NCBI GenBank assembly: GCA_025457965.1 | Contig: JALOTJ010000017.1 | Span: 1-38,191 of the forward strand | DNA: 38,191 bases | Source: Spirochaetota bacterium | GTDB taxonomy: Bacteria; Spirochaetota; UBA4802; UBA5368 | Direction of reading: 5' to 3' | Shown here: in pieces, positions 1-6,976 of the stretch | Numbering within the stretch: position 1 is the stretch's first letter | How the letters are laid out: each line of letters starts with the position of its first letter | Notes under the pieces: model-generated | The model's input: only the letters and a program-made list of their open reading frames with translations | What the model was told of the DNA's origin: nothing | Databases searched by the model: none | Made by a program: the position numbers and the translations under genes

Positions 1-36
1 TAGTTTACCACGAGGGCACATCAGCGCGGGACAGAG

Positions 37-61
37 AAAACGGCCGCCCCGCGGGCGGCCG
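37..61 (-). terminator. Intrinsic terminator after the small minus-strand gene
   Basis: A perfect 9-bp GC-rich stem (41-49 pairs with 53-61) closes a 3-nt loop. Read on the minus strand it is followed by four T residues (40-37). It lies 7 bases past the stop codon of the 73-residue gene, as expected for a rho-independent terminator. Confidence 0.8.
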
Positions 62-67
62 TCGCAG

Positions 68-289
68 TTACATCATCGTCGCCCATTCCGAGGTTTCCCG
101 GCCTGAATCTTCAGGCAATACCGATCTAAGGCGCGCAAAGAGTTTTTCCAGGCCTTCCTCCCGCTCCTTCAGCATTTCCCGGTACTCCCTGGTGCTGGTG
201 TGCCGAATCTCGGTCGGCAGTTCCTTCAGTTCGCGGGCCAGCAGGTCGACGATGATCTCAAGTTCTTTTTCATCAAGATGGATGTTCAT
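68..289 (-). CDS. Small hypothetical protein, 73 aa
   Basis: I do not recognise a family. The product is a short, charged, probably alpha-helical cytoplasmic protein. It opens with MNIHLDEKELEIIVDLLARE and continues with Lys/Glu-rich helix through about residue 55, with no signal peptide or membrane segment. The first half alternates hydrophobic and acidic positions, as in small dimerising helical proteins. The start at 289 is preferred over a longer in-frame start at 340 because GGGGAGG lies about 6 bases upstream and the extra 17 residues look unlike coding sequence. A strong terminator follows. It stands alone, divergent from the C-S lyase gene, so context gives no clue to its role. Confidence 0.7.
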   Translation of the reverse strand: MNIHLDEKELEIIVDLLARELKELPTEIRHTSTREYREMLKEREEGLEKLFARLRSVLPEDSGRETSEWATMM

Positions 290-596
290 GCATCCTCCCC
301 GCCGTATATCCGGCGTCATTTGATTGAGATGTGCCGCCAAACCGAAACGCCCCGTCTATTTCAATGGACCGCCGCAGAACGAGCCGGGAACATTCCGGTC
401 GCGCCCGGATCAAATATATGAGTAAGACCGGCGGAAAACAACTCCCGGGCACGGTTGAGAGAACGAGATCGACGATCGAGGCGTGATTCATGTTTTATTC
501 CTCGCCCTCATGCGCATTACCCGGGTCACAAGCCGGAAAAAGTCTTGAACAGGCCGATGCTTGGATATTAGATGCATTTGTTCGTGGAGGCCGGGA
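290..596. other. Intergenic region between divergent genes
   Basis: About 300 bases separate the small minus-strand gene from the C-S lyase gene. Short open frames here have no convincing start signal. A weak promoter-like pair faces the lyase gene: TTGAAC at 545-550 with an AT-rich TATTAG-like -10 near 566-571. The spacer is only about 15 bases, so it is not called as a promoter. No repeat or RNA motif was recognised. Confidence 0.5.
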
Positions 597-1775
597 ATGA
601 GTGAATATGATTTCGACCGCATCATAGAGCGCCGGGGGACCGGGTGTGAGAAATGGGATATGATGGAGGCGATTTTCGGCGCTAAAGATCTGGTGCCGTT
701 GTGGGTGGCCGACATGGATTTCGCCTCGCCGCCGGAGGTCGTGCGGGCGCTTCTTCGCAGGGTGGAGCACGGCGTGTACGGTTACACCGGGTACAGCGAC
801 GGGTATTTCAACGCCGTTACGGGATGGATGCGGCGGCGCCACGGCTGGGACGTGCGCCGCGAATGGATAGTCCCCTGTCCGGGCGTGGTCCCGGGGCTCA
901 ACCTACTGGTCCGCGCGTTTACACGGCCGGGGGACCGCGTCATCGTTCAGCAGCCCGTATATCATCCTTTCATGCTCGCCGCGGAAAATAACGGCAGGCG
1001 CGTTCTCAACAGCGGCCTGCGCCTTGAGGGCGGACGCTACGTGATGGACCTCGATGACCTCCGGAAAAAGGCCCGCTCGAGGCGCGTGAAGATGCTCATA
1101 CTGTGCAGTCCGCATAATCCCGTGGGCCGGCTCTGGACACGCGACGAGCTGGCCGAAACGGGCAGCATCTGCGTGGAGAACGGCATCATCGTGGTCTCGG
1201 ACGAAATTCACTCGGACCTGGTTCTCGGCGGTCGCCGTCATGTGCCCTTTGCTTCGCTGTCGGAGGAGCTGGCCGCGTGCTCGGTGGTCTGCACCGCCCC
1301 CAGCAAGACCTTCAATCTCGCGGGTCTGCAGACGGCGAACCTCATCATACCCGACGCGAAGCTCCGCCGCGAATATTCGGTCGCGCAGGAGGAGTGCGGC
1401 TTCTTTTCGGCGAACGCCTTCGGGACCGTGGCGCTGGAGGCGGCGTACACCTATGGCGAACCATGGCTCGAGGCCCTTTTGAAGTATATAGAAGAAAACC
1501 TGCGTTTTCTCTCGGAATTCATCACACGAAAAATCCCGCGTATAACGCTCATTGAACCCGAGGCCACCTATCTGGCATGGCTTGATTTCCGGGGGCTCGG
1601 AATGGATTCGCGCGCGCTGAAAGACTTCCTGCGCCATTCGGCCGGGGTAGCGCTCGGAGAGGGGCATATTTTCGGCGGCGGGGGCGAGGGTTTCGCGCGC
1701 GTCAACCTCGCGTGCCCGCGGAAGATCCTTGAAGAGGGGCTCGGCCGCCTTGCAAACGCCGTTGACGGGCTCTGA
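597..1775 (+). CDS. MalY/PatB-type PLP-dependent cystathionine beta-lyase (C-S lyase)
   Basis: This fold-type I aminotransferase-family enzyme of 392 aa is the usual length for the MalY/PatB group. Members split C-S bonds of cystathionine and related cysteine conjugates, giving a thiol, pyruvate and ammonia. Visible landmarks are PLWVADMDFASPPEV near residues 33-47, SPHNPVGRLW, VVSDEIHSDLV (the Asp that contacts the PLP ring nitrogen), and SKTFNLAG with the expected PLP lysine at K237. The protein is cytoplasmic, with no signal peptide. The start at 597 has GGAGG six bases upstream. An earlier in-frame ATG at 561 lacks one and adds 12 unrelated residues. The stop codon abuts the stop of the convergent exporter gene. 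Exact substrate (methionine biosynthesis or detoxification) cannot be told from sequence. Confidence 0.9.
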   Translation: MSEYDFDRIIERRGTGCEKWDMMEAIFGAKDLVPLWVADMDFASPPEVVRALLRRVEHGVYGYTGYSDGYFNAVTGWMRRRHGWDVRREWIVPCPGVVPGLNLLVRAFTRPGDRVIVQQPVYHPFMLAAENNGRRVLNSGLRLEGGRYVMDLDDLRKKARSRRVKMLILCSPHNPVGRLWTRDELAETGSICVENGIIVVSDEIHSDLVLGGRRHVPFASLSEELAACSVVCTAPSKTFNLAGLQTANLIIPDAKLRREYSVAQEECGFFSANAFGTVALEAAYTYGEPWLEALLKYIEENLRFLSEFITRKIPRITLIEPEATYLAWLDFRGLGMDSRALKDFLRHSAGVALGEGHIFGGGGEGFARVNLACPRKILEEGLGRLANAVDGL

Positions 1776-2228
1776 TCAGAGCGTGATGCGGTCGCTTTTC
1801 CTGTCCGTCGAGAGATAGGCGATGAGGTTCGTCACCGATGACACCAGCACCAGTCCGGTCGCGATAGCGCCCGCGGTGATGAGGGTCTCCATGCCCAGCT
1901 CGAGCGAGCGCGCCGTGTTCCCCTGGATCGACTCGAACATCGTGTAATACATGCCGCCGCCCGGCACCAGCGGAATGACCGCGCAGATGGCGAAGGTGGT
2001 GGCCGGCGCGCTTCTGACGCGGGCCATCACCTCGGCGTACACCCCCACCACGATCGAGGCTATGAAGAACGAGAAGATCGGCCCGCCCGACAGGGACACG
2101 GATAACAGGTACGCGGACCAGCCGGCCGCTCCTCCCAGCGCGGCGAGCACAACGTTGAATCCGCGAATATTGAAGAGTATCGAGAATCCGAGGGTGGCGA
2201 TGAAAGCGTACGCTACCGGTAGTGTCAT
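1776..2228 (-). CDS. ThrE/YjjB-type threonine/serine exporter small subunit
   Basis: This 150-aa integral membrane protein has about five hydrophobic segments and matches the C-terminal half of ThrE-type amino-acid exporters (the YjjB, DUF3815-like half). It contains the family's GGxxG-like region (VPGGGMYYT, about residues 96-104) between membrane segments. The start at 2228 is chosen because the ATG overlaps the upstream gene's TGA (ATGA) and GGGAGG lies 7 bases before it. Together with the preceding gene it should form a split ThrE transporter that exports small amino acids with the proton gradient. The substrate is inferred from the family only. The convergent C-S lyase gene ends at the adjacent base. 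Confidence 0.82.
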   Translation of the reverse strand: MTLPVAYAFIATLGFSILFNIRGFNVVLAALGGAAGWSAYLLSVSLSGGPIFSFFIASIVVGVYAEVMARVRSAPATTFAICAVIPLVPGGGMYYTMFESIQGNTARSLELGMETLITAGAIATGLVLVSSVTNLIAYLSTDRKSDRITL

Positions 2229-3007
2229 CGGATTCCTCCCGCGAAAAGGTACCACAGTTTCAGGACGATACCGCTTCCCGCCGCGATCGCTACCGCGATT
2301 AAAAACGATTCCATCGCCCGCGCTATCCCCGAAAGGAGGTCGCCGGCCAGGGTGTCGCGGATGGAGTTGGTGATGGCGAGCCCCGGTACGAGGAGCATGA
2401 TCGAGCCGATGATGATTGAATTGGGCTGTATGCCCGGGATCATCGCGGCGCTCGCGAGGGCGAGGAGCGCCGCCAGCGCTCCGCCGGCGACATTGATGAA
2501 AAATTCGTTAAGGCGTATCGAGGAAAGCGCCAGCGAAACAACTTTTATCGTACCGCCCGTATAGAGCGCTATCGAGAATTCGCCGGCCCCGCCGCCGAAA
2601 AGCAGCGTGAAAAAACCCGCGGTAAAGGCGGCCGCGGGCACCGTCAGCAATGCTGAATACCCGGGCAGGGCCTCGATACGGATAAGCTCGCGTCGCATCT
2701 CGCCCGGGGAGAGCTTTTTGGACCATACCGATTCGGCCAGCCTGCCGGCAAGCAGTACCTTGTTTAAATTGATCGAGCGGTGTTTGATGCGCCGGATGAT
2801 CGAGCGTGTGCGGCCATCGTCGTCGGACACGCTCAGAAAGATGCCGGTCGGCGTAACGAAGCTTTCGCTGTCCTCGTAACCGAACGCGCGGCAGAGCGCG
2901 TTCATCGTCTCCTCGACGCGATGCGTCTCGCCGCCGTTTTCGAGAATGAGCCTCCCGGTATCGGCCGCAAGGTGCAGGATGGTGTGCTTGTCCGTGGGCG
3001 TGTTCAT
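2225..3007 (-). CDS. ThrE/YjjP-type threonine/serine exporter large subunit
   Basis: This 260-aa protein matches the N-terminal (DUF1212, PF06738-type) half of ThrE. A cytosolic region carries the family signature NGGETHRVEETM (about residues 24-35), followed by FGYEDSESFVTPTGIFLS and then about five membrane segments from residue 115 on. In Corynebacterium ThrE the two halves are one protein. Here, as in Escherichia coli YjjP/YjjB, they are separate and overlap by 4 bases, so they are almost surely co-translated. The ribosome-binding site at 3007 is weak. The pair is transcribed away from the vWA gene, with a strong hairpin between them. Confidence 0.85.
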   Translation of the reverse strand: MNTPTDKHTILHLAADTGRLILENGGETHRVEETMNALCRAFGYEDSESFVTPTGIFLSVSDDDGRTRSIIRRIKHRSINLNKVLLAGRLAESVWSKKLSPGEMRRELIRIEALPGYSALLTVPAAAFTAGFFTLLFGGGAGEFSIALYTGGTIKVVSLALSSIRLNEFFINVAGGALAALLALASAAMIPGIQPNSIIIGSIMLLVPGLAITNSIRDTLAGDLLSGIARAMESFLIAVAIAAGSGIVLKLWYLFAGGIR

Positions 3008-3097
3008 GGCATGATCGAAGAGACGAGCTTAGTCGGTGTATCGAGACGAGGCAAGAGAAAAATCGCGCGAAATGAGAGAAGGAGCGGAATAAAATGC

Positions 3098-3129
3098 GAG
3101 AAGGAGCGGAAACGTTTCCGCTCCTTCTC
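3098..3129 (-). terminator. Long perfect hairpin, probable terminator of the vWA gene
   Basis: A 32-base perfect palindrome (3098-3113 against 3114-3129) lies 18 bases past the stop codon at 3147. On the minus strand it is followed by GCATTTTATT, a broken T-tract. The left-arm sequence GAGAAGGAGCGGAA is also present as a direct repeat at 3076-3089, 22 bases away. Confidence 0.65.
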
Positions 3130-3146
3130 CGGGTGTGGATAAACGT

Positions 3147-4268
3147 TTACTCGAACCGAAAGTTCTTCCCGCCCGCCTGTTCGCGGACGGTCTTGATGAT
3201 CGCCGCATCCAGCGTGTTCTTGCCGGCGAGCTTCTTCGTTTCGTTTTCTATGAATACGCGCCGTTCCTGGTTGAGCTTGCTGATTCTGGTCTGCAGTTCG
3301 GCGCGCTTTTTCGTTTGCGCGTCAATATAGCTCTTGCGCTCGGCGGGGCTCATCTTCTGCATCTGGGGTGGAAGTTCTTCTTTTTTTAGGGACTCGGCCT
3401 TGACCTTCCCGTCCCTCACCGCGTCGACAAGGTCCCAGCCGGCGTTTGAGTATAATTTCGAGGCCTTGGCGACCGAGCGCTGGATTACGGACTCCTCGCT
3501 CATGCCGGCGGCGTTCTTGTCCTGCATGGCCTGGCGCTCCTTCTTTTCCTCGCCGCGCATGCCGTAGGGGATATAAGTGAGGTTGAGTTCGTTTCCGAGC
3601 TGGCTGATCTCGGCGTCCTGGGGCGCGGCGATGTAGGCGACGCGCTCGTTGTGGTTGATGTGCATGTAGCGTCCCTGGGCGAGGAGCGCCCCGTCGCGCC
3701 AGTGGGTCTGCACGCCCTCGTCGTAATCACCGCAGTAAATGGTGTTGACGATGATGTTTTTCGCCGCCGCCGCCTTCACCGCGACGCGGAAATCGACCTC
3801 GCCCTGGGAGAACGGCTCGTTTCCGGCGATGAAGATGACCTTGAGGTCGGCCGGTTCCCCGCTCCAGGCGAGGCCCTTCGTCGCGGCCTGGATCACCCTG
3901 CCGCAGTACTCGTCGCCGCCGTTGGTGGTTAGCGCGAAGAGGTCCTCGGAGAGGCGGTCAAGGTCGGTGGTGAAGGGGACGACCATCCGTAAATAACCTT
4001 CACCCGATGGGATGCTGCTTTTGCCGTATTCGTAGAGCGATACCTCCAGGCGCGGGACCTTCCCGTCGCGGCGCGCCTGCGCCATCTCGTTGACGATCTT
4101 CCACAGCTGTGATTTCGCCTGGTCGATCAGGCCGTCCATGCTGCTCGAGGTGTCGAGCAAAATGGCAAGCTGTATTCTGGGGCCGTCGGCTTTGGCCGTA
4201 AGGACGGCCGGACTCCACGCGATAATCGCGGCCAGAAAGAATGAAAGCGCCCGTGCGTATGTTTTCAT
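3147..4268 (-). CDS. Exported von Willebrand factor A domain protein
   Basis: This 373-aa protein has a Sec signal peptide (hydrophobic core about residues 8-24, likely cleaved after TAKA at 27). A vWA domain follows directly, with an intact MIDAS metal site DTSSSM at 39-44. The domain runs to roughly residue 220; a charged, helical C-terminal third rich in Lys, Glu and Gln follows (KKEELPPQMQKMSPAERKSY). vWA domains of this type bind partners through a divalent metal; no enzymatic domain is visible. The start at 4268 has AGGAG about 6 bases upstream. A longer frame from 4316 adds 16 residues before the signal peptide and is rejected. It appears monocistronic, since hairpins lie on both sides. 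Confidence 0.8.
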   Translation of the reverse strand: MKTYARALSFFLAAIIAWSPAVLTAKADGPRIQLAILLDTSSSMDGLIDQAKSQLWKIVNEMAQARRDGKVPRLEVSLYEYGKSSIPSGEGYLRMVVPFTTDLDRLSEDLFALTTNGGDEYCGRVIQAATKGLAWSGEPADLKVIFIAGNEPFSQGEVDFRVAVKAAAAKNIIVNTIYCGDYDEGVQTHWRDGALLAQGRYMHINHNERVAYIAAPQDAEISQLGNELNLTYIPYGMRGEEKKERQAMQDKNAAGMSEESVIQRSVAKASKLYSNAGWDLVDAVRDGKVKAESLKKEELPPQMQKMSPAERKSYIDAQTKKRAELQTRISKLNQERRVFIENETKKLAGKNTLDAAIIKTVREQAGGKNFRFE

Positions 4269-4314
4269 GACATGCTCCTGTGCATGGTAGAGTTGTTTGA
4301 TACGGTTCTTGGAC

Positions 4315-4331
4315 AAAAGCGGGCCGCTTTT
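4315..4331 (-). terminator. Short terminator hairpin after the PstS-like gene
   Basis: A stem AAAAGCG / CGCTTTT (4315-4321 with 4325-4331) has a 3-base loop and U-rich flanks in both directions. It lies 43 bases past the stop of the PstS-like gene and 47 bases before the vWA gene start, both on the minus strand, so it probably separates the two transcripts. Confidence 0.55.
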
Positions 4332-4373
4332 AGTTCTCGTTTTTTACACCCTTACAACCGCAGTTCAGCGGAA

Positions 4374-5216
4374 TCAGCGTATCGGCCCGACGGGGATGAA
4401 CCCGGCGCGCTTCGCCGCTTCCTGTCCCTCTTTGCTGAGTGAGAATATGATGAATTTCTTCACGTCACCCTTAAACCCTTTTTCGGTCACGTAATAATAG
4501 AGCTCGCGAACCAGGGGGTAGCTCATGTTTTTCCCATCGAAGAGCGACGCGGCGTCGGTACCGTCGATCCGGAGGGCCCGTACGTCGGGATTCAGATACG
4601 CGTACTCGACATAGCCTATCGCGTTTTCATGCCTGGCGACATGAGCCAGTACCATGGTGGTGGAAGGCATGCCCTTTACCTCCCGGGCGGGCTCAACGTC
4701 CTTGAGGACGATTCTTTTCCAGACGTCGTACGTGCCCGAGAACCCGTCCCGGCCCACCGCGTCGATGACTCCCTGACCTCCCAGCCCGCTCCAGTCCCTG
4801 ATGTTCCCGGTATATATCAGGCGCAGCCGTTCCAGGCTTATGTCGCGGACCGGATTAGACCGATGCACGATGGGCACGATCATTCCTTTTGCGATAATGA
4901 ACTCCTTGATCGTGATGCCTTTCCCATGGGCCGATTCGAGCTCCTCGGGGCTTATCTTCGTTGATGATTCAGCGATATCGCAGCGGCCGTCGATGAGCGC
5001 GCTGATGCCGGTGTGTGATCCATTGGCTGAGATCACGACGTGTTTCCGGGTAGCCTCACCATACACCCGGACAAGCGTGGAGGTCAACGGCTCCATGGTC
5101 GTGGAGCCCGCGATGCTGATGGCGGCCGTGTCGTGTCTGCCGCAACCGGTACCGATGATGATGGCGAGCGCCGCAAAGGTGAGCGCCAGTATAACGGTTG
5201 TAGGTCGGTTTTTCAT
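4374..5216 (-). CDS. PstS-like phosphate-binding lipoprotein
   Basis: This 280-aa periplasmic substrate-binding protein of the PstS family has a type II signal peptide with lipobox GTGC, so C25 should be lipidated. The mature part starts with the family's SIAGSTTMEPLTS motif (Thr/Ser residues bind phosphate) and continues with ANGSHTGISALIDG, IAESSTKIS and GRDGFSGTYDVW, all matching PstS phosphate-contact loops. No pstC, pstA, pstB or phoU gene is adjacent, so it either serves a transporter encoded elsewhere or acts as a phosphate sensor or scavenger. AGAGG lies 7 bases before the start. Family assignment is firm; the ligand is inferred. Confidence 0.85.
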   Translation of the reverse strand: MKNRPTTVILALTFAALAIIIGTGCGRHDTAAISIAGSTTMEPLTSTLVRVYGEATRKHVVISANGSHTGISALIDGRCDIAESSTKISPEELESAHGKGITIKEFIIAKGMIVPIVHRSNPVRDISLERLRLIYTGNIRDWSGLGGQGVIDAVGRDGFSGTYDVWKRIVLKDVEPAREVKGMPSTTMVLAHVARHENAIGYVEYAYLNPDVRALRIDGTDAASLFDGKNMSYPLVRELYYYVTEKGFKGDVKKFIIFSLSKEGQEAAKRAGFIPVGPIR

Positions 5217-5265
5217 TGTGAATCCTCTTGGAAAGATTGGTGCGGCTTAAAAAATCCGCCGCTTT

Positions 5266-6408
5266 TCATACGCCGAGGTGGGCGTCGAATATTCGGCGAA
5301 TGTTCGCCTCCCCCAGGGAAAGGAGTTCGTTCGCATGGAAGCCGAGGGGGTTTCTCGTGCGATATTCCCTGTCGGAGTATGATGAAAGTATGGATTCGAT
5401 GTCCACTATAAAAGCTTCGCCCTTTACCTCGGCCGGTGAAAGGCGAAGATAGCCCTTTTTTCTGCAATACTTTATAAAGCTGTTCGCTTTTTTCAGCAGG
5501 TATTCCCTGTCAAGGAGTCCGGCATCGAGATCGGGAAGCTTTTTGCGCCGTACCATCTCTCCGATTTCCGCCGTTATACGTTCAATCGACGCGATGAACC
5601 TTTCCCTTGCAATCACCAGGTTTTCCCTGGTGCTTTCGTTGCTCTCGGCGAGCCGCCTGATATAGCACGCCGCAATCTGGCTGAAGGTGATCGTGTGGAG
5701 CTGCCTGAGAATCCTCGCCAGGCGCTCGTTAAACTCCTCCTTCGGGCACCTGAAAAAAACAGGGCTTCCGATGTTTATGAAGATGTCCTTTCCCCCCTTG
5801 ACGAGGCGGTCGACTTTTACGTTTATCGGAATGACATGCACCTTCTGATGCGCGCTCTGGAAGGTGTTGTCGACCAGCTGGAAGACGGCGCTTCGAATTT
5901 TTTTAAGGCCCCCGAATCCCCACGTGGTCCCCTCGGGGAATACCAGGGTGGACAGCCCATTCGATATGCTCTCCCTGGCCCGGTTCATCTGGTTTCCGAT
6001 CTCGTTCCTGACCTGCTCCTTTTTTTTCGCGTACGTGTCGATAAACGGGCGGTGGATGGTGGTGAGTCTCATTATCTTGAAGACGGCAAAGGGAAGGGCC
6101 GTTTTATCAAGGAAGGTGAACAGGCATTTCAATACAAAGCTCTTCCTGCCGAAGTTGCTGGCGAGGTACCTGCCGCTTAAAAAATCGTCCTTGGCCAGCA
6201 CCAGAAAATCGGGTTTGGGGTGGAGCGAGTAGTACACCCGGGAGAGGGACGGTATCTCGTAATAGCTGTCGTGGGTCGGTGAGAAGATGACGGGCGTGGG
6301 GATTTTCATCAGATGCTCGCGTCCCTTGAGGTGCGGCCGCTGCCGCATCAGGATGGACGCCAGATGAAAGCACGAGATGATGAATTCACGCAGCAGGCGG
6401 CGTATCAT
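5266..6408 (-). CDS. PlsC-like acyltransferase with altered motifs
   Basis: This 380-aa protein has an N-terminal glycerolipid acyltransferase domain (about residues 35-240) and an unassigned helical C-terminal region of about 140 residues. Block I reads SPTHDSYYEI, so the catalytic HX4D motif is HX4E here. Block III reads LVFPEGTTWGFGG, where the usual EGTR arginine is Thr. PlsC enzymes move an acyl chain from ACP or CoA to lysophosphatidate at the inner membrane. The hydrophobic N-terminus would fit membrane association, but no clear transmembrane helix is present. The altered motif residues leave the acceptor, and even activity, uncertain. The start at 6408 has only a weak AAGGG far upstream. 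Confidence 0.75.
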   Translation of the reverse strand: MIRRLLREFIISCFHLASILMRQRPHLKGREHLMKIPTPVIFSPTHDSYYEIPSLSRVYYSLHPKPDFLVLAKDDFLSGRYLASNFGRKSFVLKCLFTFLDKTALPFAVFKIMRLTTIHRPFIDTYAKKKEQVRNEIGNQMNRARESISNGLSTLVFPEGTTWGFGGLKKIRSAVFQLVDNTFQSAHQKVHVIPINVKVDRLVKGGKDIFINIGSPVFFRCPKEEFNERLARILRQLHTITFSQIAACYIRRLAESNESTRENLVIARERFIASIERITAEIGEMVRRKKLPDLDAGLLDREYLLKKANSFIKYCRKKGYLRLSPAEVKGEAFIVDIESILSSYSDREYRTRNPLGFHANELLSLGEANIRRIFDAHLGV

Positions 6409-6713
6409 GCTGTTTTCAGCCCTTCGTCATGGTTTCTGCGTCAAAACAGACTGCCGCGAATCAAGCAACACCGGATCATCACTACCGGATGTCGGCGGAA
6501 ACAATCGCAGTTTCCGCTCACGCACCAACACTGATGAATAGTAACCCGGAAAGCGAATTATGTCAACTTATTTGCGGGGAATGTGTACGCCTTGTCATCA
6601 TCCCCACCTTTTTCGACAACCGCGTGGTCGCCTGCACGCTCGAAGAATAGAATAAGGACGTGAATCGGAGGATTCGATGTCTGCTATTTAAATTAAAAGA
6701 AAATAATTGTTTG
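6409..6713. other. Intergenic region between acyltransferase and thi promoter
   Basis: About 300 bases hold no convincing gene; the short frames lack ribosome-binding sites and family likeness. A small inverted repeat GAATC-GGAG-GATTC lies near 6663-6676. The stretch 6686-6713 is very AT-rich compared with the rest of the window and could serve as an UP element for the thi promoter. Confidence 0.5.
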
Positions 6714-6741
6714 TTGACAAAATGAACATTATTCATTTAAT
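6714..6741 (+). promoter_or_regulatory. Sigma70-type promoter of the thi operon with operator in the spacer
   Basis: A perfect -35 box TTGACA (6714-6719) is followed after 16 bases by TTTAAT (6736-6741, five of six matches to the -10 consensus). The spacer contains a 13-base palindrome TGAACATTATTCA (6723-6735) that touches the -10 box. A protein bound there would block RNA polymerase. Transcription would begin just before the TPP aptamer at 6747. Confidence 0.7.
6723..6735. promoter_or_regulatory. Palindromic operator-like site (copy 1, thi operon)
   Basis: TGAACATTATTCA fits the palindrome TGAAYAATRTTCA (read on the minus strand as TGAATAATGTTCA). The same motif occurs twice in the promoter of the quinone-oxidoreductase-like gene (13319-13331 and 13337-13349). 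The regulator is unknown; odd-length 13-base palindromes are compatible with a TetR-family or similar dimeric repressor. Confidence 0.6.
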
Positions 6742-6746
6742 TAAAA

Positions 6747-6830
6747 GCGTTGGGGTGGTTCCATGGCGGAGCCTGAGATTATACCCGTTGAACCTGATCC
6801 GGATAATGCCGGCGTAGGGATGCCAACCGC
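6747..6830 (+). ncRNA. TPP riboswitch aptamer (THI element)
   Basis: The sequence carries the hallmark thi-box elements in order: GGGGT (6752-6756), a P3 arm GGTTCC/GGAGCC, CTGAGA (6773-6778), ACCCGTTGAACCTGATC and GGATAATGCC, GCGTAGGGA (6812-6820). P1 can form from 6747-6753 with 6823-6830 (one bulge). It binds thiamine diphosphate and should turn down the downstream thiMECL operon. The leader from aptamer end to the thiM start is 146 bases. It has no obvious T-tract terminator, so control at translation or through Rho is more likely than intrinsic termination. Confidence 0.95.
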
Positions 6831-6976
6831 ATAATCAGCTCTCCCGTTTTAACGATCACCTCATCCAGAATTTGATATGCCGCGCGGGCTTCAGGCCTTT
6901 GCGGGCGATTGCCGTATCACGTCAGCCGCTTCGCCCCGGGGTTACCGTTGGCGGCGTGAAAATTTCAGGGGGGTCG

